In this document: positions 1 to 5,404 of the stretch, one piece after another
How positions within the stretch are numbered: the stretch's first letter is position 1
Layout of the letters: each line of letters opens with the position of its first letter
Origin: Thermomicrobiaceae bacterium
GTDB lineage: Bacteria; Chloroflexota; Chloroflexia; Thermomicrobiales; Thermomicrobiaceae
Length of the DNA stretch: 6,099 nucleotides
Assembly: GCA_007123655.1 (NCBI GenBank)
Contig: SKKR01000115.1
Location: 1-6,099 of the forward strand
Direction: 5' to 3'
The notes under the pieces: generated by a model
What the model was told of the DNA's origin: nothing
Seen by the model: only the letters and a program-made list of their open reading frames with translations
The model's database searches: none
Made by a program: the position numbers and the translations under genes

Positions 1-615
1 GAATCACTGGCGGTATCCGCCGACCAGGCAGTCACCGAAGCGAAACAGCTCGGCTTCCCGGTCGTTCTCAAGATCGAATCGCCGGATATATTGCACAAGA
101 CCGACGCTGGCGGGCTTGAGCTCAAACTCGGCACGGAGGCAGAGGTCCGGTCTGCCTACGACCAGATCATTGAGCGTGTGACCCGGTACGATCCGAATGC
201 ACGAATCAGCGGGGTCCTGGTCCAGGAGATGGCGCCAGCGGGACGTGAGATCATTCTGGGCATGTCACAGGATCCGGATTTCGGTCCAGCGATCGCGGTC
301 GGGCTCGGCGGGATATTCGTGGAGGTACTGAACGACGTGCAACTCGGTGTTCCGCCAATCGACGAGCGCGCCGCTGGAGAGATGCTCGCTCGACTCCGCG
401 GATCGGCGATTCTCGACGGTGCCGGCTCTCGCGGCGCGGGCCCGGCGGACCGAGCCGAACTGGTCCGCATCATGCAACGGTTCTCACAGCTCTGCGTCGA
501 CGTGTCCGAGCATGTTTCCGAGATCGACATCAATCCGCTTCTGCTCTACGGAGAAGGCGAGGGCGCCAGGGTGGTGGACTGTCTGATCGTGCCGAAGAGT
601 GGCGCACTGGCATGA
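1..615 (+). CDS. NDP-forming acyl-CoA synthetase, ATP-grasp C-terminal part (5'-truncated)
   Basis: The last 204 codons of a gene that begins before the window; frame 1 is open from base 1 to TGA 613-615. It matches the ATP-grasp (ATP-grasp_5) domain of ADP/NDP-forming acyl-CoA synthetases, which interconvert acyl-CoA + NDP + Pi with acid + NTP + CoA through a phospho-enzyme. Visible marks, numbered from the window start: GFPVVLKI with Lys24, the HKTDAGG signature at 32-38, QEM at 75-77, the glycine-rich GLGGIFVEVLND at 101-112, and EIDINPL at 174-180, the usual metal/nucleotide end of the fold. The CoA-binding and ligase domains that carry the phosphohistidine would lie upstream. So it is not visible whether this is a fused enzyme of about 700 residues or a separate beta subunit. 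Its last four bases overlap the phosphoesterase start. The family call is firm; the acyl substrate is unknown. Confidence 0.93.
   Translation, partial: ESLAVSADQAVTEAKQLGFPVVLKIESPDILHKTDAGGLELKLGTEAEVRSAYDQIIERVTRYDPNARISGVLVQEMAPAGREIILGMSQDPDFGPAIAVGLGGIFVEVLNDVQLGVPPIDERAAGEMLARLRGSAILDGAGSRGAGPADRAELVRIMQRFSQLCVDVSEHVSEIDINPLLLYGEGEGARVVDCLIVPKSGALA
612..615 (+). other. ATGA stop/start overlap (translational coupling)
   Basis: The TGA stop of the synthetase (613-615) overlaps the ATG of the phosphoesterase (612-614). No strong Shine-Dalgarno sequence lies just upstream, so the second gene is probably translated by re-initiating ribosomes. This ties its expression to that of the synthetase. 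Confidence 0.8.
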
Positions 616-1166
616 ACCTGGGCGACCGGATCGCTGTCATGTCAGACATCCACGGGGAGCACCGATTGCTCGCCAGGGTGCTTCGGCACTGTGAGCAAGC
701 GGGCGTTCAGAGTATCGTCCTGCTCGGCGACCTGTTTGATCGCCTTGACCAGGCCGAAATGTGCGCTTTGCACCTGGCCGACTGGAACGTCGCCGGGGTA
801 GTCGGTAACCACGAGCGAGAGGCAGTGGCCGAGCGTCGTGACTCCGGTCGACCGGTGAACGGGAGCGTCGGTCGGCTCCTGGAACGGCTCGGGGATTCGC
901 TGGTGCTCGAGGAAGCGGTTTTCGTCCATGACGAGATGGATGCGTTCACTGTTGAGCCAGGCCAGTACAGACATTCCGTGATCTTCGCGGGTCACACGCA
1001 CTACCGGCTCGCCCGGGATGACAGGGGTCCGCTGGATATCTCCCTCGGACACATCGGATTGAAACCAGGCAGGCGTTATCTGATCAATCCCGGCTCCGTC
1101 CTCGACGGGCAGTTCGCCATCTGGGAACGCGACCGTAGCCGGGTAACGTTCGAACGAGTCACGTAA
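612..1166 (+). CDS. Calcineurin-like metallophosphoesterase, YfcE/MJ0936-like
   Basis: A 184-residue cytoplasmic protein with the full metallophosphoesterase signature. SDIHG is at 11-15 (Asp12, His14), GDLFDR at 39-44 (Asp40), GNHE at 65-68 (Asn66, His67), VHD at 105-107 (His106), and GHTH at 127-130 (His128, His130), followed by the INPGSV turn at 158-163. All expected dinuclear metal ligands are present, so it should be an active phosphodiesterase or phosphatase. Length and motif order match small single-domain members such as YfcE. There is no signal peptide or membrane segment. The start is set by the ATGA overlap; Met10 is too close to the first metal motif. The physiological substrate of this subfamily is generally unknown, and nothing in the sequence names it. 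Its place between a CoA ligase and two acyl-CoA dehydrogenase-type SDRs is unexpected and may reflect co-transcription rather than a shared pathway. Confidence 0.92.
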   Translation: MNLGDRIAVMSDIHGEHRLLARVLRHCEQAGVQSIVLLGDLFDRLDQAEMCALHLADWNVAGVVGNHEREAVAERRDSGRPVNGSVGRLLERLGDSLVLEEAVFVHDEMDAFTVEPGQYRHSVIFAGHTHYRLARDDRGPLDISLGHIGLKPGRRYLINPGSVLDGQFAIWERDRSRVTFERVT

Positions 1167-1171
1167 GAGCC

Positions 1172-1178
1172 GGGAGGG
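1172..1178 (+). promoter_or_regulatory. Shine-Dalgarno of first SDR
   Basis: GGGAGGG ends three bases before the ATG at 1182. The stretch GGAGGGTGA is close to the full anti-SD complement. This supports the ATG and indicates independent, strong initiation. Confidence 0.7.
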
Positions 1179-1181
1179 TGA

Positions 1182-2207
1182 ATGGGCAACCTGGATGGAA
1201 AATCCGCCCTGGTAACTGGCGCCGGGCGAGGAATCGGCAAAGAGATTGCCAGGCTTATGGCGAGCGAGGGCGCGAGCGTGGTCGTAAATGATCTGGGGAC
1301 CGGACTGGATGGTCAGGGCGAGGACAGATCGCTCGCGCAGCAGGTGGCGGAGGAGATCAACGGCTCGGGCGGGACCGCCGTTGGCAACGCAGATTCAGTA
1401 GCGGACTTTGAGGCCGCTGGCCGAATGGTTCAGACAGCAGTGGAGCAGTTCGGCAAGATCGATATCGTGGTCAATGTCGCAGGAATCCTGCGTGACCGAA
1501 TGATTTTCAACATGACTGAAGAAGAGTTCGATGCGGTGGCGGCGGTGCATCTGGATGGCACGTTCAACACCGTTCGACACGCGTCCGCGCTCATGCGGGA
1601 ACAGAAATCCGGACGCATCATCAACTTCTCCAGCACCTCCGCCTGGGGTAGTCCCGGTCAGGCCAACTACGCCGCCGCGAAGTACGGAATCCTGGGCTTC
1701 ACCGCGACGCTGGCGAACTCGCTCGACCGCTACAACGTGACAGCGAACGCGATTCTGCCCTACGCAACGACGAGAATGATCGACTCCACTCCGCGGGGCC
1801 AGGAGTTCAGGGAACAACACGGCATGCTCCCCAGCGAGGCAGCAGCGGGTACTGAAGGCGATCCGGCGAACGTTGCGCCGATGGTCGCTTATCTGGCTAC
1901 TGACGCAGCGCAGCGCGTCAACGGACACTTCTTCGGCGTTCGTGGGCACACGATAAGCCTCTATTCGCACTGGGAAATTGCGAAGGTCATCCGGGCCGAG
2001 ACCGGCTGGGATCTCAAGACTCTTTCCGAAGTGTTCAAGGAAACGATGGACGATCAGCTTGTTCCTCCGGACGCGGTACACGTCGAGGGCCAGGAGCGTC
2101 CGCTGCGCGAGACCGCCCTCCAGCAGTCCGATCCCGCAACCTGGAAAACACTGGCACAGGGCATTGAACTTTGGGAGCGCGACGCATATTTCGGGGCGAA
2201 ACGGTAG
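1182..2207 (+). CDS. SDR oxidoreductase, MFE-2/HSD17B4-like 3-hydroxyacyl-CoA dehydrogenase (copy 1)
   Basis: A 341-residue classical short-chain dehydrogenase. The Rossmann nucleotide loop TGAGRGIG is at 12-19. The acidic VNDLG at 35-39 (Asp37 after strand 2) favours NAD(H), as in peroxisomal MFE-2. NVAG is at 98-101, the active-site serine is in the SS pair at 150-151, and YAAAK is at 163-167 (Tyr163, Lys167). The block AGILRDRMIFNM (100-111) and the His123 position (VHL) closely resemble the dehydrogenase part of HSD17B4/MFE-2, which oxidises (3R)-3-hydroxyacyl-CoA. At 341 residues it is about 90 longer than a typical FabG; the extra C-terminal part (from about residue 250) is also a feature of MFE-2 dehydrogenase units. 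It is followed after 12 bases by a paralogue sharing roughly half its residues. Substrate unknown; a ketoreductase acting in the opposite direction cannot be excluded. Confidence 0.9.
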   Translation: MGNLDGKSALVTGAGRGIGKEIARLMASEGASVVVNDLGTGLDGQGEDRSLAQQVAEEINGSGGTAVGNADSVADFEAAGRMVQTAVEQFGKIDIVVNVAGILRDRMIFNMTEEEFDAVAAVHLDGTFNTVRHASALMREQKSGRIINFSSTSAWGSPGQANYAAAKYGILGFTATLANSLDRYNVTANAILPYATTRMIDSTPRGQEFREQHGMLPSEAAAGTEGDPANVAPMVAYLATDAAQRVNGHFFGVRGHTISLYSHWEIAKVIRAETGWDLKTLSEVFKETMDDQLVPPDAVHVEGQERPLRETALQQSDPATWKTLAQGIELWERDAYFGAKR

Positions 2208-2213
2208 GGGAGG
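2207..2213 (+). promoter_or_regulatory. Shine-Dalgarno deciding the start of second SDR
   Basis: GGGGAGG begins on the last base of the upstream stop codon and ends six bases before ATG 2220. The in-frame TTG at 2217 would leave only three bases. The ATG start also gives MGKLDGK, aligning with MGNLDGK of the first SDR, so 2220 is preferred. Confidence 0.75.
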
Positions 2214-2219
2214 CGATTG

Positions 2220-3230
2220 ATGGGAAAGCTCGACGGCAAAGTCGCCCTCGTCACCGGAGCTGGCCGGGGGATCGGACGCGGGATCGCGCTCCTGATGGCG
2301 CAGGAAGGCGCCTCTGTGCTTGTCAACGATCTCGGCGCCAGCCTTGACGGAGCTGGCATCGACCAGGGACCGGCCGCGACCGTTGCCCGTGAGATCGAGG
2401 ACCTTGGCGGCAAAGCAGCGAAGAACACCGAGTCCGTGGCCGATTACGCCGCCGCCGAAGCGATGATTCAACAGGCGGTCGACGAACTGGGCGGGCTCGA
2501 CATCGTCGTGAACTGCGCCGGAATCCTCAGAGACCGCATGATCTTCAATATGAGCTACGACGAGTGGAAACCGGTCCTGGATGTCCACCTCAAGGGGACC
2601 TTCAACATCTGCAGATGGGCTTCGGTCAGGTTCCGGGAGCAGCGTTACGGGCGGATCATTAACATGACCTCGAACTCCGCACTGGGCGCTCCAGGCCAGC
2701 CGAACTACGCGGCGGCCAAGGCGGGCATCACCGGTCTCACACTGACCTGTGCCAACGGCCTTGCCCGCTACAACGTCACCGCCAACGCGATCATGCCGAG
2801 TGGCTGGACCCGGATGATCGACTCGATTCCACGGATGGTGGAGCAATTCAAGGACCAGGGGAAGATGCCCAGCGAGATCGCCGAAGGAACCGAGAAAGAT
2901 CCGAAACACGTCGCTCCACTGGCGACGTTCCTGGCGACCGAGGAAGCAGCCCACGTCAACGGGCACCTCTTCGGTTCGTTCGGCTACAACTACGTGCTGA
3001 TGTCGCAACCCAAGGTCATCAAGACGCTCCGCTCAGAGCACCGCTTGTCTGTCGACGAGCTGGTCGAATGGATTCCGAAGGCGTTCTCCCCGGAACTGGA
3101 GGAGATCACGAGCGATCCTGGAGTCTCCCAGGCGATCGAGGCGCTGCCCGACGGAGAATGGTTCGAAGTTCGGCCCGGGATACGCTACTGGGGATCCAGA
3201 CTTGAGCCGTACGGCGAGCTGACGTGGTAG
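2220..3230 (+). CDS. SDR oxidoreductase, MFE-2/HSD17B4-like 3-hydroxyacyl-CoA dehydrogenase (copy 2)
   Basis: A 336-residue paralogue of the preceding gene, with no gap in the alignment through the catalytic region. TGAGRGIG is at 12-19, VNDLG at 35-39 with Asp37 for NAD(H), NCAG at 98-101, AGILRDRMIFNM at 100-111, His123, Ser151 and YAAAK at 163-167. Because residue 150 is Thr here, Ser151 is the likely catalytic serine in both copies. The core is strongly conserved between copies, including RYNVTANAI and TRMIDS in the substrate-side segment. The last 80 or so residues differ, for example SHWEIAKVIRAE in copy 1 against SQPKVIKTLRSE here, so substrate range or partner contacts probably differ. 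An NAD-dependent 3-hydroxyacyl-CoA dehydrogenase is the best guess; the two may form homodimers or a heterodimer. It ends in TAG 17 bases before the DinB gene. Confidence 0.9.
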   Translation: MGKLDGKVALVTGAGRGIGRGIALLMAQEGASVLVNDLGASLDGAGIDQGPAATVAREIEDLGGKAAKNTESVADYAAAEAMIQQAVDELGGLDIVVNCAGILRDRMIFNMSYDEWKPVLDVHLKGTFNICRWASVRFREQRYGRIINMTSNSALGAPGQPNYAAAKAGITGLTLTCANGLARYNVTANAIMPSGWTRMIDSIPRMVEQFKDQGKMPSEIAEGTEKDPKHVAPLATFLATEEAAHVNGHLFGSFGYNYVLMSQPKVIKTLRSEHRLSVDELVEWIPKAFSPELEEITSDPGVSQAIEALPDGEWFEVRPGIRYWGSRLEPYGELTW

Positions 3231-3233
3231 CTT

Positions 3234-3239
3234 GAGAGG
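3234..3239 (+). promoter_or_regulatory. Shine-Dalgarno supporting a GTG start
   Basis: GAGAGG lies eight bases before GTG 3248, a normal spacing. It favours GTG 3248 over the first in-frame ATG at 3269. A second, closer GGAG at 3242-3245 is too near the start to be the main site. Confidence 0.6.
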
Positions 3240-3247
3240 TTGGAGAC

Positions 3248-3709
3248 GTGAGCAAAAGCGAAGCGCAGATGTTTTCGGAAATGCTCGTTCGACGGGTCGA
3301 CCAGATAATCAACAGTCTCGACGGTCTTACTCCAGATGAGATCAATCAACGCCCACCGGTTCCTGAAGCGAATAGTCTTTCGGTCCTCGCGGTGCACACG
3401 ATGGCGAACGTCGAAGAGAACGTGTTCGAGATCCTGGGCGGACAGCCGGTTGGACGCGTCCGTGAGCAGGAGTTCCTGGCAGAAGGGACATCGGCGGAGG
3501 AGATCAGGAGTCAATGGGAAGCACTCCGCAGCCGTGTCGTGGAGTTCCTCGAGGGCGTAACTCCGGAGATGATGGACCGAGAGTACGAACATGCTCGCCG
3601 GGGACGCGTTCTTGGACGAGAAGTCTTGCTCGTGGCGACAGCTCATGCCGCAGAACACGCGGGGCACGCCGAGCTGACGAAAGACTGGCTATTGGCTCAG
3701 CGTTCGTAG
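3248..3709 (+). CDS. DinB-family (DinB/YfiT-like) putative metalloprotein
   Basis: A 153-residue, mostly helical soluble protein, the usual size for the DinB/YfiT four-helix superfamily. The three-histidine metal site typical of the fold is visible: His50 at the end of a helix (SVLAVHTMANVEEN), then His133 and His137 in AHAAEHAGHAEL, with a further His140. Known members include thiol-dependent transferases and isomerases, such as mycothiol-dependent maleylpyruvate isomerase and bacillithiol S-transferases, but most are uncharacterised. This copy cannot be assigned a reaction. The GTG start is chosen from the Shine-Dalgarno position and because residues 5-25 form the expected first helix (EMLVRRVDQIINSLDGLTPDE). 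It sits 17 bases after the second SDR and 48 bases before the thiolase-like gene, so it is probably in the same transcript. A thiol-dependent or detoxifying role in the pathway is speculation. It is unrelated to DNA polymerase IV, also called DinB. Confidence 0.85.
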   Translation: MSKSEAQMFSEMLVRRVDQIINSLDGLTPDEINQRPPVPEANSLSVLAVHTMANVEENVFEILGGQPVGRVREQEFLAEGTSAEEIRSQWEALRSRVVEFLEGVTPEMMDREYEHARRGRVLGREVLLVATAHAAEHAGHAELTKDWLLAQRS

Positions 3710-3741
3710 CGTTCGAGCACGGATACGCATCAGGTCCGGGG

Positions 3742-3748
3742 AAGGGAG
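3742..3748 (+). promoter_or_regulatory. Shine-Dalgarno supporting a GTG start of the thiolase-like gene
   Basis: AAGGGAG lies nine bases before GTG 3758. The next in-frame ATG (3842) would delete the conserved first strand TAIVGVAES, so the GTG is accepted. Confidence 0.6.
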
Positions 3749-3757
3749 TCGCGGCAG

Positions 3758-4909
3758 GTGTCTGCATTATCAGGAAGGACGGCGATCGTTGGAGTCGCCG
3801 AATCCGACAAAATCGGGAAGGTCCCCGATAAGCCGGCAATCATGCTTCACGCCGAGGCCGCGCGATCGGCGCTCGCCGAGGCGGGTCTGACCAGAGACGA
3901 TGTTGACGGCCTCTTCACCGCCGGGATTCAGACCACCGAACTTGGCGAGTACCTCGGCATCGAGCCTCGAGTGACAGATAACACGTCCGTCGGTGGGTCG
4001 TCGTTCGTGATCCACATCGCGCACGCCGCGACCGCGGTCGCCACCGGTCGCTGCGAGGTCGCGCTGGTCACGCATGGAGAAAGTGGTCGATCCCGGGTCG
4101 GGATGATGCCGCGACCGACGCCGCCGGATTCACTCCGGGGTCAGTTTGAAGCCCCATACGGACTGCCACAGCCCGTGGGTGCCTACGCGATGGCCGCGTC
4201 TCGCCATATGTACGAATACGGTACGACCAAGGAGCAACTCGCGGAAATCGCGGTGGCGACCCGGAAGTGGGCTCAACTCAACCCGAAGGCGTACATGCGG
4301 GATCCAATCTCCATTCAGGACGTGCTCGAGTCTCGCATGATTGCCTGGCCATTCAACCTGCTTGACTGCTGCCTGGTCACTGACGCCGGTGGCGCATTCG
4401 TGCTGACGAGCATGGAGAGAGCGAAGGATCTCAGGCAGACGCCGGTGACGGTGCTCGGGTTCGGTGAGGGGCACGATCACGCGATGATTTCCCAGATGCC
4501 CTCCTATACCAGCTTCGCGGCTCGCCAGTCCGGGAAAACAGCGTTCGACATGGCCGGTGTCAACCACGGCGATCTTGATCTGGCGATGATCTATGACTCG
4601 TTCACCTACACGGTTCTGCTCTCGCTCGAAGAGCTCGGATTCTGTGACAAAGGTGAAGGTGGGGATTTTGTCAGCGACCAGCGTACCGCGCCCGGAGGAG
4701 AGTTCCCGATGAACACGAACGGTGGCGGCCTCTCCTACAACCATCCCGGGATGTACGGGATGTTCGCGATCATTGAGGCGGTTCGCCAGCTCCGGCACGA
4801 CTACGCCGATGAGGGAGTTCGACAGGTGTCAAACGCGCAGCTCGCTGTCGTCCACGGGACCGGCGGGGTCCTGTCGTCCGCGGGAACCGCGATACTGGGG
4901 AGGGCATAA
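3758..4909 (+). CDS. Thiolase-superfamily protein, SCP2-thiolase/Ltp2-like, lacking catalytic cysteines
   Basis: A 383-residue thiolase-fold protein of the 'lipid-transfer/SCP-x thiolase' branch that pairs with DUF35 proteins. The N-terminal strand is TAIVGVAES (8-16). The nucleophile loop VGGSSF (78-83) has serine where degradative thiolases have Cys. Later come the conserved YDSFT (279-283) with LEELGFCDKGEGG (290-302), the histidine loop GGGLSYNHPG (322-331, His329), and the C-terminal HGTGGVLSS (366-374), with Thr where many thiolases have the second Cys. The fold and CoA site are retained, but the Claisen-type Cys/Cys chemistry is not. In this branch, Ltp2 with a DUF35 partner is a retro-aldolase acting on steroid side-chain CoA thioesters and uses tyrosines. 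Tyr279 and Tyr327 here are candidates for that role (inference, needs alignment). The DUF35 gene follows after three bases, as expected for an obligate complex. Either a retro-aldolase or an uncharacterised acyl-CoA enzyme; the substrate is unknown. Confidence 0.9.
   Translation: MSALSGRTAIVGVAESDKIGKVPDKPAIMLHAEAARSALAEAGLTRDDVDGLFTAGIQTTELGEYLGIEPRVTDNTSVGGSSFVIHIAHAATAVATGRCEVALVTHGESGRSRVGMMPRPTPPDSLRGQFEAPYGLPQPVGAYAMAASRHMYEYGTTKEQLAEIAVATRKWAQLNPKAYMRDPISIQDVLESRMIAWPFNLLDCCLVTDAGGAFVLTSMERAKDLRQTPVTVLGFGEGHDHAMISQMPSYTSFAARQSGKTAFDMAGVNHGDLDLAMIYDSFTYTVLLSLEELGFCDKGEGGDFVSDQRTAPGGEFPMNTNGGGLSYNHPGMYGMFAIIEAVRQLRHDYADEGVRQVSNAQLAVVHGTGGVLSSAGTAILGRA
4897..4904 (+). promoter_or_regulatory. 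Shine-Dalgarno of the DUF35 gene inside the thiolase-like gene
   Basis: GGGGAGGG lies in the last codons of the thiolase-like gene, eight bases before ATG 4913. The strong site and three-base intergenic gap fit balanced synthesis of two subunits of one complex. Confidence 0.7.
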
Positions 4910-4912
4910 CCG

Positions 4913-5329
4913 ATGGCCGAATATGTGAAACCGATCCCGCTGGCAGACGGCACTACTCGTCCATTCTGGGAGAGCCTGAAAGCGCACCAGATGAAGATTC
5001 AGCGGTGTAACGATACGGAACGGTTCTTCTTCTATCCGAGAGGCCTTAGCCCGTACACGCTGTCGGACAACATCTCCTGGGAGACCGTATCCGGGAGAGG
5101 CATGATCCACGCCTTCACGATTGTCCATCAGAACCGGGCGCCCGGCTTCGTTGACGAACTACCGTATGTCGTCGCGATGGTTGAACTCGATGAGGGCGCC
5201 CGCATCATGTCGAACATTATTGATGTGACGCCGGATCCCGAGCATGTCAGGATCGGGATGCCCGTGGAGGTGGTGTACGAGGACATCACGGACGAGGTCA
5301 CGCTTCCGAAATTCAAACCCGCCAGTTGA
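4913..5329 (+). CDS. DUF35 OB-fold acyl-CoA-binding partner, degenerate zinc ribbon
   Basis: A 138-residue protein with DUF35 architecture. An N-terminal helix (TRPFWESLKAHQMKIQRC, 15-32) is followed by a zinc-ribbon region at 32-52 and an OB-fold beta barrel at about 56-135. The barrel includes SGRGMIHAFTIVHQ (60-73), PYVVAMVELDEGARIMSNI (84-102) and IGMPVEVVYEDI (114-125). DUF35 proteins bind thiolase-fold enzymes and help form the CoA/acyl site, as in the Ltp2-ChsH2 aldolase; the adjacent gene is exactly such a partner. Odd feature: of the four ribbon cysteines only Cys32 remains. The first CxxC is CNDT (32-35) and the second is SPYT (46-49), so zinc should not bind in the usual way, although the surrounding FYPRGLSP spacing is retained. 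It is last in the + strand cluster, followed by 75 bases before the convergent gene. The family call is strong; its function as a partner subunit is inferred. Confidence 0.88.
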   Translation: MAEYVKPIPLADGTTRPFWESLKAHQMKIQRCNDTERFFFYPRGLSPYTLSDNISWETVSGRGMIHAFTIVHQNRAPGFVDELPYVVAMVELDEGARIMSNIIDVTPDPEHVRIGMPVEVVYEDITDEVTLPKFKPAS

Positions 5330-5331
5330 TC

Positions 5332-5367
5332 GAAATTTCTGTCCGTACATCTAGCGGGACAGCTTTC
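5332..5367 (+). terminator. Possible hairpin between convergent genes (weak terminator candidate)
   Basis: CTGTCC at 5339-5344 pairs with GGACAG at 5357-5362 around a 12-base loop. The stem is extended outside a small internal loop by GAAA 5332-5335 with TTTC 5364-5367. It lies a few bases after the DUF35 stop. There is no real T-run after it on either strand, so intrinsic termination is uncertain. The rest of 5330-5404 shows nothing recognisable. Confidence 0.3.
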
Positions 5368-5404
5368 CGGGCCGCAGTGCATCTTGTGGATCGACGCGAG
5401 CAGG

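Noticed and set aside
2217..2219. TTG start for the second SDR
   Set aside because: The ATG three bases later has better spacing from GGGGAGG and matches the N-terminus of the paralogue.
1395..3008. A 537-codon open frame on the minus strand opposite both SDR genes
   Set aside because: Both SDRs are in the same frame, so codon bias keeps one antisense frame open across them. The translation has no recognisable motifs, and any internal similarity just mirrors the paralogy of the sense genes.
3185..3667. A 160-codon minus-strand frame opposite the DinB gene
   Set aside because: The sense frame carries the DinB histidine triad and a Shine-Dalgarno site; the antisense frame has neither.
3710..3757. 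A possible internal promoter in the 48-base gap before the thiolase-like gene
   Set aside because: No convincing -35/-10 pair is visible in the gap or just upstream; only the ribosome-binding site is supported.
3514..3831. A + strand frame bridging the DinB to thiolase-like gap
   Set aside because: Arg/Gly-rich translation without motifs, overlapping two real genes; no ribosome-binding site for its ATG.
3842..3844. ATG start for the thiolase-like gene
   Set aside because: It would remove the conserved first beta strand (TAIVGVAES); GTG 3758 has a Shine-Dalgarno site and keeps it.
4130..4798. A 222-codon minus-strand frame opposite the thiolase-like gene
   Set aside because: It lies wholly within a gene with convincing family motifs on the + strand and shows no motif of its own.
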